Below are positions 1 to 8,077 of a DNA stretch of 64,000 nucleotides, piece after piece (within the stretch, counting starts at the first letter, position 1; the number at the start of each line of letters is the position of its first letter). This DNA comes from Mixta intestinalis. GTDB lineage: Bacteria > Pseudomonadota > Gammaproteobacteria > Enterobacterales > Enterobacteriaceae. The notes under the pieces are model-generated. The model had not been told where the DNA came from and searched no databases. It worked only from the letters and a program-made list of their open reading frames with translations. The DNA lies in assembly GCF_009914055.1 (NCBI RefSeq), contig NZ_CP028271.1:1240001-1304000 (forward strand), written 5' to 3'. The position numbers were made by a program, and so were the translations under genes.

Positions 1-623
1 CGCGCATTACGCAAAAAATCCCTAATCCCACCTGGACGCCCACGCCAAATATCCGCAAGCGTTACGCCAAAGAGGGTATCACGCTGCCTGGCGTGGTCCC
101 TGCCGGGCCAGATAATCCGATGGGGCTGTTTGCGTTGCGCCTGGCCTACGGCAGCGGGCACTACCTGATTCACGGCACTAATGCTGATTTTGGCATCGGC
201 ATGCGCGTCAGCTCCGGCTGTATTCGCCTGCGCCCGGACGATATCGCCGCGCTGTTTAACAGCGTGCCGGAAGGGACGCGCGTACAGATCATTAATCAGC
301 CGGTGAAATATGCCGTCGAGCCGGACGGTAAACGCTATATCGAAGTGCATCAGCCGCTGTCGCGTAGCGAACAGGACGATCCTCAAACCATGCGGCTGCC
401 GCTGACTAAGGCGCTAAAACGCTTTATGGATAATAAAGAAAGTGATGGCGCGCTGATCGATGAGGCCCTACAGCGCCGTTCCGGAATGCCGATTCTGGTC
501 AGTCTTGGCGAAGCTGCGGGCGCAAGCGTAGCGCAACCGGCGGAAAACGGCGCTCAGCGCCACGCAGAGGAGATAAACGCGGAAAAACAGGATAAGGCAA
601 GGGATACAGCAGAAAAGGCGTAA
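1..623 (+). CDS. ldtE: L,D-transpeptidase LdtE (YnhG), 5' end cut off
   Basis: The reading frame is open from base 3 and has no start in the window, so the N-terminus lies upstream. The visible part holds the YkuD catalytic core, with the HGTN segment and then SSGCIRL, whose Cys is the active-site nucleophile (around bases 208-228). Family members are periplasmic. E. coli LdtE forms DAP-DAP cross-links in peptidoglycan, while its paralogues attach Lpp. The neighbour lpp and then pykF match the E. coli order sufE-ldtE-lpp-pykF. After the usual C-terminus (..RRSGMP) there is an Ala/Glu/Lys-rich, probably disordered tail of about 40 residues. Family and position are firm. The choice between the closely related paralogues rests on synteny. 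Confidence 0.9.
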   Translation, partial: RITQKIPNPTWTPTPNIRKRYAKEGITLPGVVPAGPDNPMGLFALRLAYGSGHYLIHGTNADFGIGMRVSSGCIRLRPDDIAALFNSVPEGTRVQIINQPVKYAVEPDGKRYIEVHQPLSRSEQDDPQTMRLPLTKALKRFMDNKESDGALIDEALQRRSGMPILVSLGEAAGASVAQPAENGAQRHAEEINAEKQDKARDTAEKA

Positions 624-666
624 CGGGGGTTTGAGGCGGTTACCGGGCAGGGAGGCAAAAATGGAA

Positions 667-697
667 TAAAAAAATGGCGTCCAGTGGACGCCATTTC
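667..697 (-). terminator. lpp Rho-independent terminator
   Basis: A perfect 11-bp inverted repeat (672-682 with 686-696) with a 3-nt loop is followed on the minus strand by a run of T (the A tract at 668-674). It lies just past the lpp stop codon. Confidence 0.9.
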
Positions 698-711
698 TGT
701 CACCAGAACTC

Positions 712-948
712 TTACTTACGGTAAGAGTGAGCCTGGTTGTCCAGACGCTGGTTAGCACGAGCTGCGTCATCTTTAGCAGCCTGTACGTCAGAGCGCATTG
801 CGTTCACGTCGTTGCTCAGCTGGTCAACTTTCGCGTTCAGAGTCTGAACGTCGCTTGACAGCTGGTCGATTTTAGCATTGCTGGAGCAACCAGCCAGCAG
901 AGTTGAACCCAGAATTACCGCGCCCAGTACCAGTTTAGTACGATTCAT
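712..948 (-). CDS. lpp: major outer membrane (Braun) lipoprotein Lpp
   Basis: This 78-residue protein has a signal peptide ending in the lipobox LLAGC, so the mature protein starts at Cys21 and is lipidated. The mature part is a heptad-repeat coiled coil (KIDQLSSDVQTL..) that trimerises, and it ends in ..YRK, whose terminal Lys is linked to peptidoglycan DAP by L,D-transpeptidases. The length equals that of E. coli Lpp (78). The gene is monocistronic, with a strong promoter and a strong terminator. It tethers the outer membrane to the cell wall. Confidence 0.98.
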   Translation of the reverse strand: MNRTKLVLGAVILGSTLLAGCSSNAKIDQLSSDVQTLNAKVDQLSNDVNAMRSDVQAAKDDAARANQRLDNQAHSYRK

Positions 949-993
949 TATTTATACCCTCTAGATTGAGTTAATCTCCATGTAGCGTTACAA

Positions 994-1022
994 GTATTAC
1001 ACAAAGTTTTTTGGTATGAGAA
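994..1022 (-). promoter_or_regulatory. lpp promoter
   Basis: On the minus strand, -35 TTCTCA (1017-1022), a 17-bp AT-rich spacer and -10 TAATAC (994-999) precede lpp. The segment from here to the start codon closely matches the E. coli lpp leader as I recall it, including the GGAG and GAGGGTAT stretches before the ATG. The region upstream to about 1200 is very AT-rich, as is typical of this strong promoter. Confidence 0.85.
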
Positions 1023-1202
1023 TAATTTTTTGATGAGAACATGCTTAATTTTGCTCGTTCGCTCAAAGAAACATCTGTTATGCCAGCGGCTATAAAAAAA
1101 CAAATGAAAACAGGCAGATTTAATTGATTTTATCTTTACTGCTACGCAGATTTTATCGTTATTATCAATTGGAATTTTTGGGAATAACGATTACCGCAGA
1201 AT

Positions 1203-1233
1203 AAAAAAAAGCGCCCATCAGGCGCTTTTTTAA
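1203..1233 (-). terminator. pykF terminator
   Basis: The stem AGCGCC / GGCGCT with loop CATCA is flanked by an A tract and a T tract (1203-1232). It can therefore end pykF transcripts on the minus strand. Confidence 0.85.
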
Positions 1234-1248
1234 TAAGGCTGTAATTAT

Positions 1249-2661
1249 TTACAGTACATGTACGGAAGCGGTATTGGTAGTACCACTTGGTACCAGCGCA
1301 CCGGAAACCATCACTACCACGTCGCCTTTCTGAGCATAGCCGCTTTGCAGCGCCAGCTCTTTACCAATACGGTAGAAATCGTCGGTAGAGGCGATTTCAT
1401 TAACGACGCGAGCTTCAATACCTTTGCTTAACAGCAGCTGGCGTGCCGTGATCGGGTTGGTGGTCAGTGCCAGGATGGTCGCATCCGGGAAGTATTTACG
1501 TACGGATTTAGCGGATTTGCCGCCTTCGGTGGCTACCACGATAACCGGCGCTTCCAGTTTTTCCGCCGTTTCTACCGCACCGCGGCAAACGGCTTCGGTG
1601 ATGCGCAGTTTACGGCTGTCGTTCAGCGTATCAATGCGTGATTTCATTACGCGATCGGTACGTTCACAGATGGTGGCCATGATGCTGACGGATTCCAGCG
1701 GGTATTTGCCTTTGGCGCTTTCGCCAGACAGCATTACCGCATCGGTGCCGTCCAGGATGGCGTTGGCAACGTCACCCGCTTCTGCACGGGTAGGGCGCGG
1801 GTTTTTGATCATGGAATCCAGCATTTGGGTCGCGGTAATCACGACTTTACGTGCTTTATTACATTTTTTGATCATCATCTTCTGCGCGAAAATCACTTCT
1901 TCTACCGGAATTTCTACGCCGAGATCGCCGCGCGCCACCATAATGCCATCGGAAGCGTCGAGGATTTCATCAAAGTTGTTGAGGCCTTCCTGGTTTTCGA
2001 TTTTGGAGATGATCTGAATATGCTCGCCGCCGTGTTTTTTCAGATGCTCACGGATTTCCAGCACGTCAGAACGTTTGCGAATAAAGGAGGCAGCAACGAA
2101 ATCCACACCTTGTTCGCAACCGAAGACCAGGTCATGCTTATCTTTTTCTGCCAGCGCAGGCAGCTGAATGGAAACGCCCGGCAGGTTAACGCCTTTGTTT
2201 TCGCCCAGATCGCCGTTGTTCAGCACTTTACAAACAACAGTATGTTCAGTGACTTCGGTCACTTCCATACCGATCAGACCATCATCAACCAGCACGGTGT
2301 TGCCGATTTTCAGGTCGGCCGCAAAGCCAGCGTAGGTCACCGCGACACGTTCATTATTGCCAATCACGGACTGATCGGTGGTAAAGGTAAAGGTCTGGCC
2401 CGCTTTCAGCGATACATCATTACCGCCTTCCAGCTTCATGGTGCGGATTTCAGGACCCTTGGTATCCAGCAGGATCGCAGCCTGACGTCCGGTTTTCTCC
2501 ATAACCGCGCGGATGTTGGCGATACGACGACCATGTTCTTCGTAATCACCATGAGAAAAGTTAAGACGCATAACGTTCATGCCTGCTTCCAGCAGGTTGG
2601 TCAGCATCTCTTCAGATTCAGTTTTCGGTCCGATGGTACAAACGATCTTGGTCTTTTTCAT
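1249..2661 (-). CDS. pykF: pyruvate kinase I (PykF)
   Basis: At 470 residues it has exactly the E. coli PykF length. It converts phosphoenolpyruvate and ADP to pyruvate and ATP in the cytoplasm, and is allosterically activated by fructose 1,6-bisphosphate. The N-terminal barrel begins MKKTKIVCTIGPKTES, the pyruvate kinase active-site signature KIENQEG lies near residue 220, MVARGDLGVE near 240, and the C-terminal effector domain ends ..TNTASVHVL. A perfect Cra operator and a -35/-10 pair lie about 220-270 bp upstream. This implies a long leader, as in E. coli. Confidence 0.98.
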   Translation of the reverse strand: MKKTKIVCTIGPKTESEEMLTNLLEAGMNVMRLNFSHGDYEEHGRRIANIRAVMEKTGRQAAILLDTKGPEIRTMKLEGGNDVSLKAGQTFTFTTDQSVIGNNERVAVTYAGFAADLKIGNTVLVDDGLIGMEVTEVTEHTVVCKVLNNGDLGENKGVNLPGVSIQLPALAEKDKHDLVFGCEQGVDFVAASFIRKRSDVLEIREHLKKHGGEHIQIISKIENQEGLNNFDEILDASDGIMVARGDLGVEIPVEEVIFAQKMMIKKCNKARKVVITATQMLDSMIKNPRPTRAEAGDVANAILDGTDAVMLSGESAKGKYPLESVSIMATICERTDRVMKSRIDTLNDSRKLRITEAVCRGAVETAEKLEAPVIVVATEGGKSAKSVRKYFPDATILALTTNPITARQLLLSKGIEARVVNEIASTDDFYRIGKELALQSGYAQKGDVVVMVSGALVPSGTTNTASVHVL

Positions 2662-2876
2662 GACAAGTTATCTGTAAGTTGTGATGGATGATAGAGGTTT
2701 GAGGTCGATGCCTGGCGCATCGAAGAAATATTCATGCTCTGTGAGCGGACTACAATACAAATTAAGAATAGGTGACAGATATGAAGCGTGCAGAGGAAGT
2801 TGTGCGATGATGTTCCATGCGCCATAAAGGCGAGTTGCGCAACCTGTTGTAGATGTAGGTAAGGGCACGTCAATGA

Positions 2877-2890
2877 GCTGAAACCATTCA
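2877..2890 (+). promoter_or_regulatory. Cra (FruR) operator of pykF
   Basis: GCTGAAACCATTCA fits the Cra consensus RSTGAAWCSNTHHW at every position. It sits just downstream of the pykF -10 element on the minus strand, as in E. coli, where Cra represses pykF until fructose 1-phosphate or FBP releases it. Confidence 0.85.
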
Positions 2891-2906
2891 AGTGGAACAC
2901 CGGCCT

Positions 2907-2935
2907 AGTATAGACGCTAAGTATTCGAAAACCAA
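2907..2935 (-). promoter_or_regulatory. pykF promoter
   Basis: On the minus strand, -35 TTGGTT (2930-2935), a 17-bp spacer and -10 TATACT (2907-2912) lie directly upstream of the Cra operator. The operator would cover the transcription start. Confidence 0.7.
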
Positions 2936-3284
2936 TCGAAAAGCGCTTTATCAGCAGGGGCGAGATCAAGGAAAGTGACGTTGCGGCAACGTAATTTTGC
3001 TTCGGGGAGCATCTTTAGCCGCTCTCAAGGCTGTACCTCTTTCTTATTAGCAGCAGATGCTGATTTTTACGCCAGCAAAAAATAATATGTTGCAAAGCGC
3101 GATGTGTTACTAACGCTGGGGCTTTTTTCGGGCGTTAAGAATTACCGGCTGGAAAAATAAATGCCTTTTTTGGAAAGGGTGCCGAAAATCATGAGGCGGG
3201 CAATAATAAACGACGTGCAAAAAATGTGCAGCGAGCTGCTGGTGCTGCGTGCAGTAAGAAAGGTCCTGGTACAGATAAGGGGAA

Positions 3285-3803
3285 TTACTTTAACTTAACG
3301 TTATTTTCTTTGGCCCATTTTCTTAATCTGGCACATGCATTGGCATAGGGTGATGAAGTATTAAAAGAAATCATTCTTCCCATACTCCATTTACCATACC
3401 AGCATTTCCCATACAGTTCCTCATCAGTACGCCGATCGATAAGCGTGACGATTTCATTGTTAGCCAGACGCAGCTGAGCGATTAACTCTGGATAAGTTAA
3501 CATGCGGTAGTCAGCATAAAACTTTCCGGCCAACAGGCCGAGCTGGTTCCATTTATAACCGGTTTCGGGATAATCAACCGGTAGCCCCTGCGCATCACGC
3601 GTAATCCATTTAACCACCAGCGCATTCCATCCCAGCAGATAAGAGACCAGATTGCTGACGCTCATTACCGTGCCTTGCGCATGACCTTCCATGCTCTTTT
3701 CCATCGCCAGCGTCGGAGGGATGGCATCCAGATAACCGATCAGTTTGCTGACGTTTTTCTCTATTGCCGCCAGCAGTTCAGCTTTAGTTTGTGGTACGCC
3801 CAT
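3285..3803 (-). CDS. ClbS/DfsB family four-helix bundle protein
   Basis: This 172-residue cytoplasmic protein is of the DinB-like ClbS/DfsB (DUF1706) family. Key stretches are EGHAQGT (near residue 37), NLVSYLLGW, GYKWNQLG, DEELYGKCWY and GRMISFNTSSPY, all close to E. coli ClbS as I recall it. ClbS hydrolyses the colibactin cyclopropane and so protects producer DNA; DfsB acts on similar compounds. The start at 3803 (MGVPQTK) has GGA at a good distance. The longer frame to 3944 adds unrelated residues and is not preferred. No colibactin genes are in the window, so this is an orphan resistance-type gene beside tRNA genes. The substrate is unknown. Confidence 0.85.
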   Translation of the reverse strand: MGVPQTKAELLAAIEKNVSKLIGYLDAIPPTLAMEKSMEGHAQGTVMSVSNLVSYLLGWNALVVKWITRDAQGLPVDYPETGYKWNQLGLLAGKFYADYRMLTYPELIAQLRLANNEIVTLIDRRTDEELYGKCWYGKWSMGRMISFNTSSPYANACARLRKWAKENNVKLK

Positions 3804-4033
3804 AAAAATCCTTTTGTCGTAGCGGCGCGGTAACGGGCCACAGGCAGCCACTGTAAAAGATCCCGTCGATAAGTGGATGAGGCTGGCAGGACAATAAATG
3901 TTTCCAGACGTACCAGCCGCAGTCGGCCCAAAGCAGGGATGCAACGTTTACGTAACAGTGAAAATCAAAACCAAAGGGGAAAAGGCAAATTTAACGGCAG
4001 GAATATATGGGAAAGCCAGATTTGTAATAAATC

Positions 4034-4110
4034 TGGTGCGTCCGAGTGGACTCGAACCACCGACCCCCACCATGTCAAGGTGGTGCTCTAACCAACTGAG
4101 CCACGGACGC
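4034..4110 (-). tRNA. valV: tRNA-Val (GAC)
   Basis: The 77-nt minus-strand gene has a 7-bp acceptor stem (GCGTCCG/CGGACGC), D-loop GTTGGTTAGA, anticodon loop TTGACAT with anticodon GAC, T-arm GGTTCGAGTCC, and encoded CCA (4034-4036). It is the second of a tandem pair. The symbol follows the E. coli valVW pair at the same place. Confidence 0.97.
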
Positions 4111-4114
4111 AATT

Positions 4115-4191
4115 TGGTGCGTTCTAATGGACTCGAACCATCGACCCCCACCATGTCAAGGTGGTGCTCTAACCAACTGAGCTAAGAACGC
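4115..4191 (-). tRNA. valW: tRNA-Val (GAC)
   Basis: The 77-nt minus-strand gene has acceptor GCGTTCT, anticodon GAC, the standard TTCGA T-loop and encoded CCA (4115-4117). It is transcribed first, with only 4 nt before the second copy. The two copies differ mainly in compensated acceptor and T-stem pairs. Confidence 0.97.
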
Positions 4192-4221
4192 ATCTGTCGT
4201 CTTGGGTGACGACGGGGACGA

Positions 4222-4250
4222 ATATTAACGGCACAGATTAGCGCTGGCAA
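4222..4250 (-). promoter_or_regulatory. promoter of the tRNA-Val pair
   Basis: On the minus strand, -35 TTGCCA (4245-4250), a 17-bp spacer and -10 TAATAT (4222-4227) are followed by a GC-rich discriminator. That is typical of stringently controlled stable-RNA promoters. It lies about 30 bp before the first tRNA. Confidence 0.75.
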
Positions 4251-4294
4251 GTAGAAACATGTAATTTTCTGCGCGACTGCCCAACAACTGCACG

Positions 4295-4321
4295 ACCCGC
4301 CGTTTTTTTAAGCACGGCGGG
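4295..4321 (-). terminator. possible mdtK terminator
   Basis: An 8-bp perfect stem (CCCGCCGT / ACGGCGGG) has an A/T-rich loop just after the mdtK stop. There is no T run after the stem on the minus strand, so its function is uncertain. Confidence 0.4.
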
Positions 4322-4329
4322 CCTTTACC

Positions 4330-5703
4330 TTAGCGTGCAGCGTGTTTGAGGATCATTTCAGGCGGTAATTTCTGCAACCGGCGAATGCGCCAGATCATCA
4401 TTATCGCAGCGGAAGTCAGCCCCAGAATAAAGCCGCACCAGAACCCCGCCGGGCCCATCGCCGGTACCAGCCAATCGGTCAACGCCAGCAGATAGCCGCT
4501 CGGCAGGCCAATGACCCAGTAGGCAACCAGCGTGATGAAGAAGATTGAACGGGTATCCTTATAGCCGCGCAGAATGCCGCTGCCGATAACCTGGATGGAG
4601 TCAGAAAACTGGTAGATTGCCGCCAGTAGCATCAGCTGGGCCGCCAGCGCCACTACCTGCGGATTATCGTTATACAGCAGGGCAATCTGCTCGCGGAAGG
4701 TGACGGTAAACAGCGCAGTACAGGTTACCATCATGATGCCTACGGCCTGACCGGTCCAGGCAGCTATTTTCGCTGCCTCGACGGATCCCTGGCCCAGACG
4801 GAAACCGACCCTGATGGTTGTCGCGACGCCAAGCGACAGCGGCAGAACGAACATCAGGGAGCTGAAATTGAGCGCGATCTGATGTCCGGCCACGTCAATA
4901 ATGCCCAGCGGCGACACCAGCAGGGCAACCACGGCAAACAGCGTAACCTCAAAAAACAGCGCCAGCGCAACCGGCAGTCCCAGCAGCGCCAGTCGTTTCA
5001 GCACCGCCCAGTCGGGCGCGCTAAAATAGCCGGGCAGGGCGATATCGCGCATCGAACGGGCCCGCTTGATCCACAGACGCATCACGATAAAAATCACCCA
5101 GTAAACTGATGCCGTCGCGACGCCGCAGCCGACGCCGCCCAGCGCGGGCGCGCCAAAGTGACCATAAATGAAAATATAGTTAACCGGAATATTTACCAGC
5201 AGGCCGATAAAGCCCATTACCATACCGGGCTTGGTTTTTGACAGCCCTTCGCACTGATTGCGGGCGACTTGGAAAAAGAGATAACCGGGCGCGCCCCACA
5301 GCAGCGCGCGCAGGTAGCCAACGGCCTTATCGGTTAACGCCGGATCGATATTATGCATGGCGCGAATCATATAACCGGCGTTCCACAGCACGACCATAAT
5401 CAGTACCGCGACCAGCCCGGCAAGCCAGTAGGCCTGGCGCACCTGATGCGCGATGCGATCGCGCCGCCCGGAGCCGTTAAGCTGGGCAACAACCGGCGTC
5501 AGAGCAAGGATCAGACCATGCCCGAAAAGAATGGCGGGTAGCCAGATGGATGTGCCCACTGCGACGGCGGCCATATCCGTGGCGCTAACGGCGCCGGCCA
5601 TGATGGTATCAACAAAGCCCATGGCCGTTTGCGCCACCTGCGCCAGGATAACGGGAATGGCCAGCGCTAATAATTGACGCGCTTCTGTCAGGTACTTCTG
5701 CAC
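4330..5703 (-). CDS. mdtK: MATE-family multidrug efflux pump MdtK (NorM)
   Basis: The 457-residue inner-membrane protein has about 12 hydrophobic segments in two pseudo-symmetric halves, and is the same size as E. coli MdtK (457). Features include LALAIPVILAQVAQTAMGFVDT at the start (shown here only in part of the family motif) and GMVMGFIGLLVNIPVNY near residue 160. MATE pumps of the NorM branch export cationic drugs and fluoroquinolones by Na+ or H+ antiport. It is divergent from ribC, as in E. coli. Confidence 0.95.
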   Translation of the reverse strand: MQKYLTEARQLLALAIPVILAQVAQTAMGFVDTIMAGAVSATDMAAVAVGTSIWLPAILFGHGLILALTPVVAQLNGSGRRDRIAHQVRQAYWLAGLVAVLIMVVLWNAGYMIRAMHNIDPALTDKAVGYLRALLWGAPGYLFFQVARNQCEGLSKTKPGMVMGFIGLLVNIPVNYIFIYGHFGAPALGGVGCGVATASVYWVIFIVMRLWIKRARSMRDIALPGYFSAPDWAVLKRLALLGLPVALALFFEVTLFAVVALLVSPLGIIDVAGHQIALNFSSLMFVLPLSLGVATTIRVGFRLGQGSVEAAKIAAWTGQAVGIMMVTCTALFTVTFREQIALLYNDNPQVVALAAQLMLLAAIYQFSDSIQVIGSGILRGYKDTRSIFFITLVAYWVIGLPSGYLLALTDWLVPAMGPAGFWCGFILGLTSAAIMMIWRIRRLQKLPPEMILKHAAR

Positions 5704-5924
5704 GTAAACACCTTTTTATGTTTATAAGAAAGAAACATCCGCCCGACGGGCAAGATCGTAAAGAATAGAAGAATCCATGAGCGGATGAGAAAGGATCATA
5801 GCGGTAACCCGTTAGTAAGGAAACCGCATTTTATTTACCCCAGCGCACGCTGTTCACGCTTTTACCCGCCTCGTCAGTGGCGGAGAGTATGGTAATATCA
5901 GTAAAAACAGACTGAGGTTAAGCT

Positions 5925-6575
5925 ATGTTTACCGGAATTGTACAGGGCACCGCAGAAGTGGTGGCCATTGAAGAAAAAACCAACTTTCGCACCCATACGA
6001 TTAAAATGCCACCGGAGCTCCTGCCCGGGCTGGAAACGGGCGCATCGGTAGCGCATAACGGCTGCTGCCTGACCGTTACCGACATCGATGGCGATCGGGT
6101 CAGTTTCGATCTGATGAAAGAGACGCTACGTATTACCAACCTGGGCGAATTGCAGACCGGGGATGTGGTAAATATCGAGCGCGCCGCAAAATTCAGCGAT
6201 GAAATTGGCGGACATCTGATGTCTGGTCATATTATGACCACGGCAGAAGTCTGCAAAATCATTAATGCGGAAAATAACCGTGAAATCTGGTTTAAACCGC
6301 AGGACAGCGCGCTGATGAAATATATCCTGCACAAAGGTTTTATCGGTATTGATGGTATCAGCCTGACCGTTGGCGATGTCACCAAAACTAAATTCTGCGT
6401 GCACCTGATCCCGGAAACCCTGGCGCGTACCACGCTGGGAACGAAAAAGCTGGGACAGCGGATTAATATTGAGATCGACCCGCATACGCAGGCGGTTGTT
6501 GATACGGTAGAGCGCGTGCTGGCGCAGCGAGAAGCCACGCTGGCAGCGAGCGCCGCCGCAGAGAGCGAACAGTAA
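5925..6575 (+). CDS. ribC: riboflavin synthase, alpha subunit
   Basis: The 216-residue enzyme is made of two tandem lumazine-binding barrels. The first starts MFTGIVQG at residue 1 and the second is around residue 98 (GGHLMSGHI). It dismutates two 6,7-dimethyl-8-ribityllumazine molecules to riboflavin and a pyrimidine in the last step of the pathway. It has the same size, neighbours and orientation as the E. coli gene (ribC, called ribE in other species). A shared terminator separates it from the convergent cfa. Confidence 0.96.
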   Translation: MFTGIVQGTAEVVAIEEKTNFRTHTIKMPPELLPGLETGASVAHNGCCLTVTDIDGDRVSFDLMKETLRITNLGELQTGDVVNIERAAKFSDEIGGHLMSGHIMTTAEVCKIINAENNREIWFKPQDSALMKYILHKGFIGIDGISLTVGDVTKTKFCVHLIPETLARTTLGTKKLGQRINIEIDPHTQAVVDTVERVLAQREATLAASAAAESEQ

Positions 6576-6582
6576 AAGCCAT

Positions 6583-6614
6583 AAAAAAACAGGCAACCGG
6601 GTTGCCTGTTTTTA
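6583..6614. terminator. bidirectional terminator between ribC and cfa
   Basis: The perfect stem ACAGGCAACC / GGTTGCCTGT is flanked by an A tract and a T tract, so it can serve both convergent genes. Confidence 0.9.
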
Positions 6615-6635
6615 TGCTGACGCTAAACGCAGCGA

Positions 6636-7784
6636 TTAATGCGGTACGCGCAGGCCGCCTTCCACACCGCGACTGAATACCACCTGCCAGAGCTGAATGT
6701 CACGTGCGCGGAATGCTCCGGCACAGGCGTTCAGGTAGTAAGTAAACATCCGTTTAAAGCGTTCACCATATTTTTCTTCCAGCTGCGACCACGCCTGTAA
6801 AAAGCGCTCATACCATGCCATCAATGTGGTGTCATAATCAGCGCCGAAGTTATGCCAGTCTTCCATAATGAAGTGGGATTCACTGGCCTGGGCGATATGG
6901 CGTACTGAAGGCAGGCAGCCGTTAGGGAAGATATATTTATCGATCCAGGGATCGACATTCATATCGGTTTTGATTGCGCCAATAGTATGCAGCAGGAACA
7001 GCCCATCAGGCTTAAGATTACGGTCGGCAACCTCAAAATAAGTGGCGTAATTTTTAGGGCCGACGTGTTCAAACATCCCGACAGAAACGATGCGGTCATA
7101 CTGATCGTTTAAATCGCGGTAATCCTGTAACAGAATGGTGACATCAAGCCCGGCACAACGCTGTTGCGCCAGCTTCTGCTGTTCTGCGGAGATGGTAACG
7201 CCATGGACGGAAACACCATAATTGCGTGCGGCGAATTCGGCCAGGCCACCCCAGCCGCAGCCGATATCCAGCAACTTCATGCCCGGTTTGAGCTGAAGCT
7301 TTTCGCAAATCATTTTTAGCTTAGCCTGTTGCGCCTCTTCCAGCGTTTTGGCTTCTTTCCAGTAGCCGCAGGAATACTGCATAAAGGGATCAAGCATAAG
7401 CGAAAAAAGATCGTTGCCCAGATCGTAGTGCTCTTTGCCAACCATCCACGCACGTTTTTTAGACTGTAAATTGGTCAAACGCGCCGCAGCGATACGCAAA
7501 GTATCTTTGATATGATGAGGAAGCTGCTGATCCAGTTTATTTTTCAGCACGCGATGGAAAAACATATCGAGCCGTTCGCATTCCCACCAGCCATCCATGT
7601 AGCTCTCGCCCAAGCCGAGGGAGCCTTCCTGTAAAACACGTTTAAAAAAATCAGGGTTCTTTACCTGAATATCCCAGGGGCGCTTGCCGTTGATCTCGAT
7701 ATCGGCCATTTCCAACATTTCATGGGCGATACGATACCAATGGTTTTCCTCCAGGTTCACTTCTTCTATGCACGATGAACTCAT
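6636..7784 (-). CDS. cfa: cyclopropane-fatty-acyl-phospholipid synthase
   Basis: This 382-residue cytoplasmic, membrane-associated enzyme methylates cis double bonds of phospholipid acyl chains with S-adenosylmethionine, a stationary-phase and acid-resistance change. The SAM motif LLDIGCGWGGLAEF is near residue 170. The C-terminal FTYYLNACAGAFRARD holds the conserved Cys. The length equals E. coli Cfa (382). A start-proximal promoter with a good -35 lies just upstream, where E. coli has its RpoS-dependent promoter. Confidence 0.97.
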   Translation of the reverse strand: MSSSCIEEVNLEENHWYRIAHEMLEMADIEINGKRPWDIQVKNPDFFKRVLQEGSLGLGESYMDGWWECERLDMFFHRVLKNKLDQQLPHHIKDTLRIAAARLTNLQSKKRAWMVGKEHYDLGNDLFSLMLDPFMQYSCGYWKEAKTLEEAQQAKLKMICEKLQLKPGMKLLDIGCGWGGLAEFAARNYGVSVHGVTISAEQQKLAQQRCAGLDVTILLQDYRDLNDQYDRIVSVGMFEHVGPKNYATYFEVADRNLKPDGLFLLHTIGAIKTDMNVDPWIDKYIFPNGCLPSVRHIAQASESHFIMEDWHNFGADYDTTLMAWYERFLQAWSQLEEKYGERFKRMFTYYLNACAGAFRARDIQLWQVVFSRGVEGGLRVPH

Positions 7785-7804
7785 AGCTTCTCCATCACCT
7801 GTGT

Positions 7805-7833
7805 GATACGAACCTGAGAAATAGAATAGTCAA
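7805..7833 (-). promoter_or_regulatory. proximal cfa promoter
   Basis: On the minus strand, -35 TTGACT (7828-7833) and -10 CGTATC (7805-7810) are 17 bp apart, just before the ribosome-binding site GGAG of cfa. A TATAAT-like element further upstream (around 7972-7980) may mark the second, distal promoter known from E. coli. Confidence 0.5.
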
Positions 7834-8077
7834 TTTCTGCAGGGTTGTGAGAAATCTCACGGAAAAACGTATGTCAGATATCCGACGTTATACAGAGGAT
7901 TGAAACTGACCGAATAGCCAGCGCGACAAACGGCGATAAAAGATTCGTTGCCTGGAAAAAAAACGCAATAGTTATTATAAGTCAAAGCCTGGGAGCGAGT
8001 ATATGCTCACCCCAGGGAATATACAATGACTAACAGTTAGTGTGCTAATTAATAGGCACAGATAGAAACTTATTCAT

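Larger units (their letters stand above)
2662..3284. other. pykF upstream region, no gene
   Basis: This stretch of about 620 bp holds the pykF leader, promoter and Cra site (2877-2935). The short open frames in it on the minus strand have no ribosome-binding site or recognisable product. The part at 3000-3284, downstream of the ClbS-like gene, shows nothing I can name. Confidence 0.6.

Noticed and set aside
1825..2691. A 288-codon open frame opposite pykF
   Set aside because: Shadow of pykF; composition is that of reversed coding sequence.
2658..2969. A 103-codon frame in the pykF leader
   Set aside because: It spans the pykF promoter and Cra operator, and its start lies upstream of the mapped -10; no family match.
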